NCBI RefSeq assembly: GCF_013394695.1
Contig: NZ_CP058258.1
Location: 1,446,001-1,510,000, forward strand
Reading direction: 5' to 3'
DNA: 64,000 bases
From: Streptococcus sp. oral taxon 061
GTDB taxonomy: Bacteria > Bacillota > Bacilli > Lactobacillales > Streptococcaceae
Part shown: positions 46,683 through 56,482 of the stretch, one piece after another
Layout: every line of letters begins with the position of its first letter
Numbering within the stretch: position 1 is the stretch's first letter
Notes under the pieces: model-generated
What the model was told of the DNA's origin: nothing
Seen by the model: only the letters and a program-made list of their open reading frames with translations
The model's database searches: none
Translations under genes and position numbers: made by a program

Positions 46683-49600
46683 TTACTCTTCTTTTTTCTT
46701 TTGAGCGAGAAGTCCAAAACCACCTAAAACTCCGACCAAGCCAAGGGCTAGGAGGTTTGCATCTACTTCTGCACTTGTATTTGGAAGTTGTTTTCCTTCA
46801 GTCTTTTCAACTTGTGCTTTTGCTGGTTCTTGCTTCGCCACTTGGCTTACTTGAACTGGAGAAACGGATGTTTCAGTCTTAGGTTCTGTTTTTGTAGTTT
46901 CCTTCTTAGTATCTTGAGTCGTTGGAGCAGGCGTAACTGGTCTGTCACCTGGTACTTTAACTACTTTTGTACCGACTTCAACAATTTCAGTTACGGCTTC
47001 CTTGACTACTTCCGTTTCCTTAAGACTGCGATGCCCTTCAGAATCAAGCTCTACAAGGTTTCTACGAAGACCTGCGACTCCTACTTGAACCAAGCGACGT
47101 TCTCCTACTGGGAGGCTAGGATTTACTCGTTCTTCATGTCCATAGGCAAGAACTTCTTCTTCCACAACCAAGCTTGGTTTCTTAACTTCTAAGACTTTTG
47201 GCCCGTCAAGCGGTTGAGTGCTACTTTCAATCTTAGTACCAACCTCAGTAATCTCTGCCACTGCTTCCTTGACGACTTCTGTCTCAAGAAGAGTACGGTT
47301 GCCTTTGGCATCCACTTCAATCAAATGACGGATTTGTCCTTCTGCACCAGCCTGAACGACTCGACGTTCACCCAACACGAGGTCTCCTGACGGACGTTCT
47401 TGACGCTCGAAGGCTTGAGTTTCTGTCTCAACCACTAATTCAGGTAGTGCTTCAACTGTTGGAGCAGTTTCACCTTCTTCTAAGCTACCTACATGATGGC
47501 TTTCTTTAACAAGGAGTTTTTTGTTGAGTTCTTCCTTGAGGTTGGCAAATGCTTCTGGAGTAGGATTTGTTGAACCAATGAGAGTTTCTGCTTGAGCGAT
47601 GATTGGATCATCTGCATTTTTCTCACGAACTTTCCCTAGAAGAGTTTCAAGTTCTTCCTTAGCTGCTTGATAAACCTGTACACCATTCAAGTCAGTACCA
47701 GCTTGTTTCAAGTCATTCAAGGCTTGGTTGACTGCTTCTTGGCTAGCATCGTGGTTTTCTAAGATCGCTTTTGCTGCATCAATCTTCTCAACTAGAGCTG
47801 CTTGTTTTGCTGCATCAGCAAATGTATAAGCTAATGTTTCTTTGCGACCTTGAGCAGATGTGATTTCTTGTTTCAGATATTCGTCGTTGACAGCCGCTTT
47901 AGGTGATACTAGAACATCAAAGTCGACAGTTTGTCCTTGATAGTGTAACTGAAGTTTCTGACGGCCTGTTTTTTGAGCATCATAGCCTGTAATTTCGACT
48001 CCTTGGTCTGTAAAGTTATGTTCAGTCTCCGTTTCATCATCATACAAGACCTTGAAACGTCCTTCTGATAAGTCAAGAGTATCGCCTACAAAGTAATCAA
48101 TTTTCGGTTGCTTGCTAATATACAAGGCTGCGACTTCTTTTGGACCAGCTTCTTCACCGGTCACTTGAACCTTAAAGCTACCTGCAACTGGAAGGCCAAG
48201 ATAGGCTACTGTCAACTCTTGTTCGCCATGATGGTGAGCATCGTAGCCATTAACAGTAACTCCTGCATGACTAAGGTTGATGACTTCGTCTGCTTCTTCA
48301 CCCTCATATTTAACACGGAGAAGACCACCTTTGAGATTCAATTCCTCACCAACTTGATAAGTTGTCTTTTTAGGTGCCACTTCTAGACTGACAGCCTTAA
48401 TCTTTCTCTCATCCTGAGGAATCGTTACAGCAAGAGTATTACTGATTTCTTTACCTGGCAATTGTGTACGATAGTAAAGAAGGCTTGGACGTTTTTCAAA
48501 GCTCAATGGATCTGTTGCTAGATCCCCTCCAACTACTGTGTTTAAAGTAGCGATAGGAGTTTGTGAATCTGCCTTGTCATAGACTGTAATTGTTGCTCCA
48601 GCAGGAACTTCTGAGAATCCAAGTTGAATCTTATTGTCCGTTAGAACACGTGCTGCAACTTTAGCCATTGGGATGTTTGGGCTCTCCGTATCAAGAGTTT
48701 CATACATCTTCCAGTTGTAGATACGAATGGCTTTCCATGGTGTTCCATTATCAGATGTGATAACGTGCAAACGCCAGTCTTGGGCCGTAATTGGACTATC
48801 AAGAGTAATATCTGAAACATGGGCTTTATTGCCACGAACTGCTTTAGCTAGTTTCCATTCTCCAGCTTCATCCTTATAGTAGAGGTCAAAGTCCTTAGTA
48901 TTCATCAAACCATCGTTGACAGATTCTCCACCAGCACCGGCATGGTCCATGACCCATCTAACGACACGGCGTGGTTGTGTCAAACGGATATCAACACTAC
49001 CGCTCAACTGAGCAGAAGACCATTTGTCAGATAGACTAGTGATTGTCCCATTCAACATACCTTCGATACCTTCGCCACCTTCTGTGTCTGGGAAGGTACT
49101 TCCGATAACAGTCGCTCCTGGAACGATATTTTCTGCTAGAGGGCTTGGAAGGCTTGTGTCTTGAACAGTCATTCCCCATTCGAAGTTTGTAGTTGCTGCT
49201 TCAGAGCGAAGGCCATTCTTACCAACTGCAACAACCTTCAACTCTTGGCTAGTTCCAGTCGCACTAGCTGAACGGCTAACTTTTGGTAGGTAGATAGTAG
49301 TGGCAGATGAGCCTGTCAATAGACGCCAAGTATCGCCATCTTTTTCATAGACTTCATAGAAGTCAGCATCTTTATTTCCAGTAAATTGGACAATAGCTTC
49401 TGCTTCTTGGGCGTTTTTCAGAGATTGCTTAGCTACTTTTAGAGCTGTTGGTGCTTGAGGAGCCTCTTGATTATCAGTCACCGTTAACTCACCCAAGTTA
49501 AATTGATAACCCTTAACTGCAGCAGCGTTTTCGAAAGTGAGCTTTATGCCATAGATTGTTTTACCAGTCAATGAGCTCAAGTCAAATTCGTCTTTTGTCC

Positions 49601-51506
49601 AATCATCAGTCAGAGTTAGCTCTTTACGAGCATTCTCTCCACCATAAGTATAGTTTTTCTGAGTCGCAAACTCTACATAGACCTTGCTTCCCTTACCACC
49701 TTTATGAGCAACACGAAGTTTTGTTTTATCTGTTACTTCCAGTTTTGTAGAGTAAAGGCGAACATCTTGGTTGGTATTTTCAGCTAAATCACCCGCAAAT
49801 TTGAGTGAATTCCCTCCATTGTAGGCATCTTCAAAGTCATAATCAGCTTGAAGTTTAGCCCCTGATGAAGTTTGCCACCAGCGCCATGTAGGCAAGATAC
49901 CTGATACAGAACGATAGTTCCATTCAGAATCCTTGGAAACTTTACCGTCTACAAACCATTTTTTACCATGTCCAGTGTTAAAGGATGTTGTGAAGCTACG
50001 ACCCACTGCTGGTGTGCGGTCAGCTACGAGGTTGGCAATCCCGTACCAGTCCTTGTCCTCTGGTTTTTGACCAGTTGGATCTCCTTGATAACCTGTAAAG
50101 AAGATATTTTCATTCTTATGATAGTCTTCTCCTGTCTTACCAAGACTAGTGATAGTATCAGGTGCAAAGAGACCTAGTGATAAGCGAAGTTTCCCGTTTT
50201 CATCAAAAAGGGCATCCCATTTCACTTTTGTCTTGTAGGAACCACCTTGTTGCAATTCCAAACCTGCAAAGACATCGTACTGACTACGTCCAAGCCATTT
50301 GGCCATAGTTACAGAGTAGTCATTTTTCTCTTTGGTCCAGTTAAAGTTGGCAAAGAAGTGATCAGCAGGAACTTTATCGCCTTCTTTTTCCATGAATTGA
50401 TAGTTGTACTCACCAAGTCCATCCTCATGGTAACGGCCATATTCATAAGTCATGGCATCATACCAAGAATACTTGACTGGATGATTAACTTGAGCTGCAT
50501 ATTCCTTGGTATAAAGCATGAAATCACGCATTTTCTTACCAAGAGGCGTTACGATATCACCTGTAGTTTCTTGGTTGATAAAATATCCATCAAATCCATA
50601 GTATTTAGCCAAATCAACCAACTTACGAGCGATAGGGAAAGTACCGTCTTCGTCTTGTTGAAGGGCTGCAGCAAATTTTTCTTGGTCTGCAATACTATTA
50701 GACCAGTTAAAGAAAAGAGTACCCAATACTGGAACACCATTACGGTGACCAGCATCAATCACGTCCGGAGTTGGAACGAGCCCTTCCCAGAAGACCATAG
50801 AATTCAAGTATTGCCAGTAGTCAAAAGCATAGGCTTTAAACTCTTCACCACCTACAGATGCATGGTCTTTAGCCTTAGAGTTGGTATTAGCAAGAGCCTC
50901 AACCTTAGCATCCTTATTGGCTTTTTCATTGACGACATGTCCACGGTAGCGTTTTGCTAGTTCTACTGAAGAGCGGTTAATAGCATCGTCTTCACGGGCA
51001 CCTGGTTCCCATTTTAACAAATCTTCCCAGGTGTCAAACTTAATTTCTTTTGGTCGAAGACTTTTTTCTTCTTTCTTAGGAACATCAGAGACGGTTGCTT
51101 TTTCTTCTGCCTTATTTTCTGTAGCTACAGGTGCCTCTTCAGCCTTAGGAGTTTCAGCAGCTGGACTAGTTGCTTCCTTATCAACTGCAGTCAACTGATC
51201 CAAGGTTGGTTTTTCTTCTGAAACAGGTTGCTCACTTGCCTTATTTTCAGTTTTCTCTAACTGATTCAAGACTTCAGGTGACGTTGTTGTTGGTTGTTCT
51301 GTAGTTGCAGTCGATGGTTGTTCAGTCGTACTACTTGACGGTTGCTCTGCAGCCACGGTAGTTGATGTTTCATTTGCTGGAAGGACAACTTCTTCTGCCA
51401 AAGCCTGGTTAGCAAATAAAACAGATCCAATCATCAAAGAGCAGGCACCCACTGATAATTTTCGAATACTATAGCAACAACGTTTCTCAAAAAATGGATT
51501 CTTCAT
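46683..51506 (-). CDS. endoD: Surface endo-beta-N-acetylglucosaminidase (EndoD-like, GH85)
   Basis: A 1607-residue surface enzyme that cleaves the chitobiose core of N-glycans. Order: YSIRK signal peptide (YSIRKLSVGACSL, cleavage about 38), a Thr/Glu-rich linker (about 45-150), the GH85 domain with catalytic pair N311 and E313 in YFINQETTGD, a carbohydrate-binding/F5-8-like region, two Ig-like domains (about 1080-1240), a helical FIVAR-like stretch, two G5 domains in tandem ending at VGTKI and VGTKV, and a sorting signal. The sorting motif reads LPNTS instead of LPxTG, followed by a hydrophobic helix and KKKEE. It would trim host glycoproteins for the cell. A cre-like site and its own promoter precede it. 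Confidence 0.95.
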   Translation of the reverse strand: MKNPFFEKRCCYSIRKLSVGACSLMIGSVLFANQALAEEVVLPANETSTTVAAEQPSSSTTEQPSTATTEQPTTTSPEVLNQLEKTENKASEQPVSEEKPTLDQLTAVDKEATSPAAETPKAEEAPVATENKAEEKATVSDVPKKEEKSLRPKEIKFDTWEDLLKWEPGAREDDAINRSSVELAKRYRGHVVNEKANKDAKVEALANTNSKAKDHASVGGEEFKAYAFDYWQYLNSMVFWEGLVPTPDVIDAGHRNGVPVLGTLFFNWSNSIADQEKFAAALQQDEDGTFPIARKLVDLAKYYGFDGYFINQETTGDIVTPLGKKMRDFMLYTKEYAAQVNHPVKYSWYDAMTYEYGRYHEDGLGEYNYQFMEKEGDKVPADHFFANFNWTKEKNDYSVTMAKWLGRSQYDVFAGLELQQGGSYKTKVKWDALFDENGKLRLSLGLFAPDTITSLGKTGEDYHKNENIFFTGYQGDPTGQKPEDKDWYGIANLVADRTPAVGRSFTTSFNTGHGKKWFVDGKVSKDSEWNYRSVSGILPTWRWWQTSSGAKLQADYDFEDAYNGGNSLKFAGDLAENTNQDVRLYSTKLEVTDKTKLRVAHKGGKGSKVYVEFATQKNYTYGGENARKELTLTDDWTKDEFDLSSLTGKTIYGIKLTFENAAAVKGYQFNLGELTVTDNQEAPQAPTALKVAKQSLKNAQEAEAIVQFTGNKDADFYEVYEKDGDTWRLLTGSSATTIYLPKVSRSASATGTSQELKVVAVGKNGLRSEAATTNFEWGMTVQDTSLPSPLAENIVPGATVIGSTFPDTEGGEGIEGMLNGTITSLSDKWSSAQLSGSVDIRLTQPRRVVRWVMDHAGAGGESVNDGLMNTKDFDLYYKDEAGEWKLAKAVRGNKAHVSDITLDSPITAQDWRLHVITSDNGTPWKAIRIYNWKMYETLDTESPNIPMAKVAARVLTDNKIQLGFSEVPAGATITVYDKADSQTPIATLNTVVGGDLATDPLSFEKRPSLLYYRTQLPGKEISNTLAVTIPQDERKIKAVSLEVAPKKTTYQVGEELNLKGGLLRVKYEGEEADEVINLSHAGVTVNGYDAHHHGEQELTVAYLGLPVAGSFKVQVTGEEAGPKEVAALYISKQPKIDYFVGDTLDLSEGRFKVLYDDETETEHNFTDQGVEITGYDAQKTGRQKLQLHYQGQTVDFDVLVSPKAAVNDEYLKQEITSAQGRKETLAYTFADAAKQAALVEKIDAAKAILENHDASQEAVNQALNDLKQAGTDLNGVQVYQAAKEELETLLGKVREKNADDPIIAQAETLIGSTNPTPEAFANLKEELNKKLLVKESHHVGSLEEGETAPTVEALPELVVETETQAFERQERPSGDLVLGERRVVQAGAEGQIRHLIEVDAKGNRTLLETEVVKEAVAEITEVGTKIESSTQPLDGPKVLEVKKPSLVVEEEVLAYGHEERVNPSLPVGERRLVQVGVAGLRRNLVELDSEGHRSLKETEVVKEAVTEIVEVGTKVVKVPGDRPVTPAPTTQDTKKETTKTEPKTETSVSPVQVSQVAKQEPAKAQVEKTEGKQLPNTSAEVDANLLALGLVGVLGGFGLLAQKKKEE

Positions 51507-51531
51507 CTTTTTCTCCTTTTACTTCCAAAAA

Positions 51532-51545
51532 AGTAAGCGCTTTAT
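51532..51545 (-). promoter_or_regulatory. cre-like site in the endoD leader
   Basis: A site with the strong core AAGCGCTT and three mismatches at the ends relative to TGWAANCGNTNWCA. It sits between the promoter and the SD, 26 nt before the start, where CcpA would block elongation. Confidence 0.5.
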
Positions 51546-51596
51546 TTTTGTTTTAAAAAAGTAACTGCTCTGGAAAAAGCAGAACTGTTCATTTTC

Positions 51597-51624
51597 ATTT
51601 TACGTTATTTAAAGGAAGAGTCAA
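51597..51624 (-). promoter_or_regulatory. Promoter of endoD
   Basis: Minus-strand TTGACT (51619-51624) and TAAAAT (51597-51602), 16-bp spacing. Confidence 0.6.
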
Positions 51625-51713
51625 CACTTGCCCATAAATATCTATAAAGGAGTGAATAAATGATATAAATTAGACAATTAGAAGCATTTTTCTAAAAAAA
51701 CTTCATTTACTAC

Positions 51714-51742
51714 TTGTGAGATTGCTTAGAATCCTTTAAAAT
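51714..51742 (+). promoter_or_regulatory. Promoter of the Na/Pi cotransporter gene
   Basis: TTGTGA (51714-51719) and TAAAAT (51737-51742), 17-bp spacing; SD GGAGG follows before the ATG. The rest of the 280-bp gap 51507-51786 holds the endoD promoter and cre site; I see no gene. Confidence 0.6.
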
Positions 51743-51786
51743 AGAATGGGAGAGATTCCGCGATTAGTTTTCGGAGGAAAAAGAAA

Positions 51787-53418
51787 ATGTCCATTAATTG
51801 GCAGGAAATTGCATTTCACTTTTTAGGTGGTCTGGGACTATTCTTATATAGTATCAAGACCATGGGGGACGGTTTGCAACAAGCAGCTGGAGATCGTCTT
51901 CGATATTACATTGACAAATATACTAGCAATCCTTTCTTTGGAATTTTAGTTGGAATTGGGATGACTGCCCTGATTCAATCGAGTTCAGGTGTTACAGTAA
52001 TTACAGTTGGTCTGGTTAGTGCCGGACTATTGACCCTGCGTCAGGCTATTGGGATTGTTATGGGAGCCAATATTGGAACAACCGTCACATCCTTTATCAT
52101 CGGTTTTAAACTGGGAGACTACGCTTTACCGATGCTCTTTCTCGGAGCAGTCTGTCTCTTCTTCACAAAAAATAGAACCATCAATAACATCGGACGAATC
52201 CTCTTTGGTGTTGGTGGTATCTTCTTTGCCCTCAATCTTATGAGTGGCGCTATGGAACCCCTTAAGGATTTACAAGTCTTTAAAGACTACATGGTGGAAC
52301 TTAGTAAAAATCCAATCTTGGGTGTTCTTGTCGGAACAGGTTTAACCCTTCTGATTCAAGCCTCCTCAGCGACCATCGGGATTCTACAAAATCTCTACGC
52401 TAGCAATCTGATTGACCTTCAGGGGGCCCTACCAGTTCTCTTTGGAGATAACATTGGAACAACCATCACTGCTATTATCGCTTCTTTGGGTGCTAATATT
52501 GCAGCCAAACGTGTGGCCGCAGCCCATGTGGCCTTTAACGTTATCGGGACTGTTATCTGTATTATCTTCCTCGTTCCATTTACAGGCTTAATCCAATGGT
52601 TTGAGAGCTTCTTAAATCTCGCTCCAGAAATGACCATCGCCTTCGCCCACGGAACCTTCAACATTACCAATACAATCATTCAGTTTCCATTCATCGGAGC
52701 TCTTGCCTTCTTGGTAACCAAGCTTATCCCTGGAGAAGACGAAGTTGTCAAATACGAACCTCTCTACCTTGATGAGCAACTGATCAAACAAGCTCCATCT
52801 ATCGCTCTTGGAAATGCTAAAAAAGAACTTCTTCACTTGGGTAATTATGCTGCTAAAGCCTTTGACCTCTCTTACGACTATATCATCAACTCTAATGAAA
52901 AAGTTGCAGAGAAGGGACATAAGACTGAAGAAGCTATCAATACCATTGATGAAAAATTGACTCGTTACCTCATTAGTTTATCTGGTGAAGCTTTGAGCCA
53001 AAAAGAGAGTGAAGTCTTAACAAATATCCTTGACTCTTCACGAGACTTGGAACGTATCGGAGACCACGCAGAAGCCCTGCTTAATCTTAATGATTACTTG
53101 CAACGTAAGAATGTTCAATTCTCTAGCTCTGCCTTAGAAGAGTTGGAAGATATTTACCGTCAAACAAGTGAGTTCGTTAAAGATGCTCTCGAAAGTGTAG
53201 AGAATAACGACCTCGAGATGGCTGAGTCTCTTATCGAACGTCATGAAGCTATTAACAAGATGGAACGTGTTCTTCGTAAGACCCACATCAAACGTCTTAA
53301 TAACGGAGAATGTTCTACCCAAGCAGGTGTCAACTTTATCGATATTATTTCACACTACACTCGTGTATCAGACCACGCTATGAACCTTGCTGAAAAGGTT
53401 TTGGCTGAACAAATCTAA
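51787..53418 (+). CDS. Na/Pi cotransporter family protein with PhoU-like tail
   Basis: A 543-residue protein. The N-terminal half has the inverted repeats of Na/Pi-II transporters with QSSSG and QASSA motifs (GMTALIQSSSGVTVITVG, GTGLTLLIQASSATIG) and about eight membrane segments. From about residue 340 a cytoplasmic PhoU-like helical domain follows (LDSSRDLERIGDHAEAL, ISHYTRVSDHAMNLAEKVL). Phosphate uptake with sodium is inferred from the family; the PhoU part may link it to phosphate signalling. SD GGAGG precedes the ATG. Confidence 0.9.
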   Translation: MSINWQEIAFHFLGGLGLFLYSIKTMGDGLQQAAGDRLRYYIDKYTSNPFFGILVGIGMTALIQSSSGVTVITVGLVSAGLLTLRQAIGIVMGANIGTTVTSFIIGFKLGDYALPMLFLGAVCLFFTKNRTINNIGRILFGVGGIFFALNLMSGAMEPLKDLQVFKDYMVELSKNPILGVLVGTGLTLLIQASSATIGILQNLYASNLIDLQGALPVLFGDNIGTTITAIIASLGANIAAKRVAAAHVAFNVIGTVICIIFLVPFTGLIQWFESFLNLAPEMTIAFAHGTFNITNTIIQFPFIGALAFLVTKLIPGEDEVVKYEPLYLDEQLIKQAPSIALGNAKKELLHLGNYAAKAFDLSYDYIINSNEKVAEKGHKTEEAINTIDEKLTRYLISLSGEALSQKESEVLTNILDSSRDLERIGDHAEALLNLNDYLQRKNVQFSSSALEELEDIYRQTSEFVKDALESVENNDLEMAESLIERHEAINKMERVLRKTHIKRLNNGECSTQAGVNFIDIISHYTRVSDHAMNLAEKVLAEQI

Positions 53419-53424
53419 GATAAA

Positions 53425-53458
53425 AAAATGCTTTGATTCGAAAGAATCAAAGCATTTT
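53425..53458. terminator. Bidirectional terminator after the Na/Pi gene
   Basis: AAAATGCTTTGATTC/GAATCAAAGCATTTT, 15-bp perfect stem with a GAAA loop. The far arm runs into the end of the convergent 53447 gene. Confidence 0.9.
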
Positions 53459-53758
53459 AAATAGCTCTCCAATCATAATGGAAGATGCTGCTGCGCCCTT
53501 GTACCTAGCTTCTTCCTTTTGGATAAAGCGGGCTAGATTGACTAGTTCTGGAGCTAGGGTTTTGGGATTTTTAAGTAGTTCAAGAGTGACTAGTCCAGAC
53601 AGACGCACCGCTAGCAATCGCTCATTGGTACTGGGCAATTGCTTAGCAGTTTCTAGGAGTGCAGCCACTAAATCTTCACTCAAGTTTTGACGGGCATGAT
53701 TGTAAAGGTCCCGTATCAAGGTTTCTAGGTTTGGTTCTTCCATACCCATAATTTCCAT
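53447..53758 (-). CDS. Bacteriocin-immunity-like small protein (EntA_Immun-like)
   Basis: A 103-residue helical protein: LETLIRDLYNHARQNLSEDLVAALLETAKQLP (spread over 12-43), then LAVRLSGLVTLELLKN and ARFIQKEEARYKGAAASS. This four-helix layout resembles the enterocin A immunity family, whose members protect producers from class IIa bacteriocins; the match is from memory. No bacteriocin gene is near. It starts 9 nt after pepA ends, in the same strand, so it may ride on pepA transcription. Three in-frame ATGs within six codons make the exact start uncertain. Confidence 0.6.
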   Translation of the reverse strand: MEIMGMEEPNLETLIRDLYNHARQNLSEDLVAALLETAKQLPSTNERLLAVRLSGLVTLELLKNPKTLAPELVNLARFIQKEEARYKGAAASSIMIGELFKML

Positions 53759-53767
53759 CTTTTCAGT

Positions 53768-54832
53768 TTAATAATTTTTGATCAAATCTACAGTAGAGCG
53801 ATCTAATTTTTTAACCAAGGCTTGTAGGAAAGCTTGAGCTTCTAGGAAGTCATCCATTGCATAAAGGGTTTGGTGAGAGTGGATATAACGAGCGCAGACA
53901 CCAATTGTTGTAGATGGAACACCAGCATTTTTCAGATGAGCTGCTCCTGCATCTGTACCACCTTTTCCACAATAGTATTGGTATTTGATTCCAGCTTCTT
54001 CTGCAGTTGTCAAAAGGAAGTCCTTCATACCTGGGAGAAGCAAGTGACCTGGGTCGTAGAAACGAATCAAGGTTCCATCACCAATCTTACCTTGACCACC
54101 ATAAACATCACCTGCTGGTGAGCAATCCACAGCAAGGAATACTTCTGGATCAAATTTTGTTGTAGAGGCATGGGCACCACGAAGTCCAACTTCTTCTTGG
54201 ACGTTAGCCCCAAGGTAAAGTTCATTTCCTAGTTTTTGACCTGACAAGTTTTCAGCCAACTCACTAACCATGAGAACACCATAACGGTTATCCCAAGCTT
54301 TTGAGATGACATTTTTTTCATTAGCAGTTAGGATTGCGCTACTATCTGGAACAATTGTGTCTCCAGGACGGATACCGAAACTTTCAGCCTCAGCCTTATC
54401 CGCAAAACCACCGTCAAAAACGATATCTGAAATAGCTGGCATAGTTGGTCCACCTGTGCCACGAGTCAAATGTGGAGGAACTGAACCCGAAATTACTGGA
54501 ATCTCACGTCCTTCACGTGTAAAGAGTTTAAAACGTTGGCTGCTGACAACCATAGGGTTCCAACCACCAATGCTGACTACTCGGAAGGTACCGTCTGCTT
54601 TGATTTCACTAACCATGAAACCAACTTCATCCATGTGAGAGGCTACCAAAACACGAGGGGCATTTTCAACTTCTGAGTGCTTAACCCCAAAAATACCACC
54701 CAAGCCATCAGTCACCACTTCATCCACGTGAGGTGTTAATTTTTCACGAAGATAAGCGCGAACAGGTGCTTCATGACCTGAGATAGCAGAAAGCTCTGTT
54801 ACTTCTTTGATTTTAGAAAATAATGTTGTCAT
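53768..54832 (-). CDS. pepA: Glutamyl aminopeptidase PepA (M42)
   Basis: A 354-residue cytosolic M42 (TET) aminopeptidase removing N-terminal Glu/Asp. Metal and catalytic motifs: VLVASHMDEVGFMVSE (His and Asp, about 60-75), KAWDNRYGVLM (bridging Asp), VQEEVGLRGA (catalytic Glu pair), AVDCSPAGD and YIHSHQT (C-terminal His). Length is normal. Upstream are two candidate -10 elements (TATAAA, TAAAAT) in a 120-bp gap after the yidD terminator; I do not choose between them. Confidence 0.95.
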   Translation of the reverse strand: MTTLFSKIKEVTELSAISGHEAPVRAYLREKLTPHVDEVVTDGLGGIFGVKHSEVENAPRVLVASHMDEVGFMVSEIKADGTFRVVSIGGWNPMVVSSQRFKLFTREGREIPVISGSVPPHLTRGTGGPTMPAISDIVFDGGFADKAEAESFGIRPGDTIVPDSSAILTANEKNVISKAWDNRYGVLMVSELAENLSGQKLGNELYLGANVQEEVGLRGAHASTTKFDPEVFLAVDCSPAGDVYGGQGKIGDGTLIRFYDPGHLLLPGMKDFLLTTAEEAGIKYQYYCGKGGTDAGAAHLKNAGVPSTTIGVCARYIHSHQTLYAMDDFLEAQAFLQALVKKLDRSTVDLIKNY

Positions 54833-54928
54833 TTCTATCCCTTCTTTCTTTCAACCATTTTACCACTTTTTATAGGAGAAAGGTAGTAGAAATCAACATT
54901 TTAACATCTAACTTATTTACTGTAATAA

Positions 54929-54954
54929 AAAAGAATCACAAATGTGATTCTTTT
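54929..54954 (-). terminator. Terminator of the murI-yidD operon
   Basis: AAAAGAATCACA/TGTGATTCTTTT, a perfect 12-bp stem with an AA loop; it starts at the yidD stop and runs into Ts on the minus strand. Confidence 0.9.
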
Positions 54955-55189
54955 ATTTTGAATTTCTTTTTAATGAGAAAACATCCGGCACTGGATCTTT
55001 ACCCTCTTCGGACCAAGGGTGACACCGTAAAATCCGTGCTAAGCCCATCAGAACTCCCTTGGCACCATGCTTTTCGATAGCTTGAATCATGTAGTTCGAA
55101 CAAGTCGGTTCAAAGCGGCAAGATGGCGGGAAAGCAGGCGAGATAAATCGTTGGTAAAAGCGCACTGGCGCAATTAAAATTTTTTTCAT
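54953..55189 (-). CDS. yidD: Membrane protein insertion efficiency factor YidD
   Basis: A 78-residue YidD protein: [36 protein letters not shown] (motif spread over 7-42) and [20 protein letters not shown]. YidD assists YidC-dependent membrane insertion. The start touches the rluB stop (1-nt overlap at 55189). Last gene of the operon. In most bacteria it sits with rnpA and yidC; the streptococcal place beside rluB is usual. Confidence 0.93.
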   Translation of the reverse strand: MKKILIAPVRFYQRFISPAFPPSCRFEPTCSNYMIQAIEKHGAKGVLMGLARILRCHPWSEEGKDPVPDVFSLKRNSK

Positions 55190-55914
55190 TATTTATTATT
55201 GGTTACACCCATGGTGTGTAATTGGCTGATTTCTTTTTTATTAAGACGACGTGATTCTCCTGGACGAAGACCCGTTAAGTCTAGATGTCCAAAACGAGTT
55301 CGAGAGAGTTTATCCACTTGAAGGCCAACAGCTTCAAACATCTTTTTAACCTGGTGATTGCGCCCTTCATGGATGGTCAACTGAACAACTGAGCGGTTTT
55401 TTACTGGATCTACTTTGAGAATTTCGTAAACAGCTGGTTTAGTCTTCTTGCCATCAATCTCAAGACCACGAGTCAAGGGACGGAGATTTTCTTTGTTAGC
55501 AATTCCTTTCACACGCGCAACATAAACCTTGTCAATCTCATTACGAGGGTGAATCATCTCATCTGTAAAGTCACCATCGTTGGTCAAAATCAAGACTCCA
55601 GATGTATCCCAGTCCAAGCGACCTACAGGGTAGATACGCTCTTTCACATTAGGCAAGAGATCAACAACAGTTTTACGTCCCTTGTCATCTGTCACACTGG
55701 AAATCACTCCACGTGGTTTGTTAAGCAAATAGTAGACCTTTTCTTCGTTGTAGATGGGTTGACCTTCAACCTCAACCTTATCGCCAGACTTAATGGTTGT
55801 CGCTAGTTCACGTACTACCTGTCCATTGACGGTTACCAAGCCTTGTTTGATCAACTCTTCTGCTTTTCTCCTACTGGCCACACCTGCGTGGGCAATATAC
55901 TTATTGATTCTCAT
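55189..55914 (-). CDS. rluB: 23S rRNA pseudouridine synthase RluB
   Basis: A 241-residue RsuA/RluB-type enzyme: S4 domain ([22 protein letters not shown]), [19 protein letters not shown] with catalytic Asp, and [15 protein letters not shown]. It isomerises a uridine in 23S helix 80-89. It overlaps scpB by 14 nt at its start and yidD by 1 nt at its end. Confidence 0.94.
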   Translation of the reverse strand: MRINKYIAHAGVASRRKAEELIKQGLVTVNGQVVRELATTIKSGDKVEVEGQPIYNEEKVYYLLNKPRGVISSVTDDKGRKTVVDLLPNVKERIYPVGRLDWDTSGVLILTNDGDFTDEMIHPRNEIDKVYVARVKGIANKENLRPLTRGLEIDGKKTKPAVYEILKVDPVKNRSVVQLTIHEGRNHQVKKMFEAVGLQVDKLSRTRFGHLDLTGLRPGESRRLNKKEISQLHTMGVTNNK

Positions 55915-56470
55915 CTTCTTCTATCCTTTCACCAAATAATTGGCTTTCTTGTGCTTGAATGTCAAGCTCATCAATCACGGGCAATTCTTCCAAGTGGTTA
56001 ATGCCCATGTAATCTAGAAAATAATCCGTTGTTACATAGAGATTAGGGCGTCCAAGAACTTCTTTCTTTCCATCTTCTCGTATCAAATCGAAGGCCTGTA
56101 ACTTAGCTAAGGCTCCGCTCGAATTAACCCCACGAATAGCATCGATTTCTATACGTGTGATAGGTTGCTTATAAGCAATGATAGACAAGGTTTCAAGTGC
56201 AGCCCGAGATAGACTCTGGTTGATGGGTGCCTTAGAGTATTCTTTCAAAATGGCTGCAAATTGAGATTTGGTTACCAATCTGTAGGCACCACCTGTCTCA
56301 ATCAAGTCTAGACTAGAATCCTGATCTTTTTTATACTTTTTGGCTAATTTTTCCAAGCTTTGCTGAATTCCTGTTGGTGGAAGCGATAGGACCTCCGCCA
56401 GCTGGCGGACTCTAATGCCATCCTCCCCCGCTACAAACAGGAGCGCTTCTATTTTTGCTAAAGTACTCAT
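55901..56470 (-). CDS. scpB: Segregation and condensation protein B
   Basis: ScpB is a subunit of the SMC-ScpAB condensin. The 189-residue protein has two winged-helix domains: [28 protein letters not shown] (first, spread over 3-30) and [25 protein letters not shown] (second, about 90-114), plus the [18 protein letters not shown] strand. It lies between scpA (12-nt gap) and rluB (14-nt overlap). Confidence 0.96.
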   Translation of the reverse strand: MSTLAKIEALLFVAGEDGIRVRQLAEVLSLPPTGIQQSLEKLAKKYKKDQDSSLDLIETGGAYRLVTKSQFAAILKEYSKAPINQSLSRAALETLSIIAYKQPITRIEIDAIRGVNSSGALAKLQAFDLIREDGKKEVLGRPNLYVTTDYFLDYMGINHLEELPVIDELDIQAQESQLFGERIEEDENQ

Positions 56471-56482
56471 ACTTCCTCTCTA

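Noticed and set aside
46788-50960. Open frames on the plus strand inside endoD
   Set aside because: Low-complexity shadows of a long coding gene; no SD, signal or motif.
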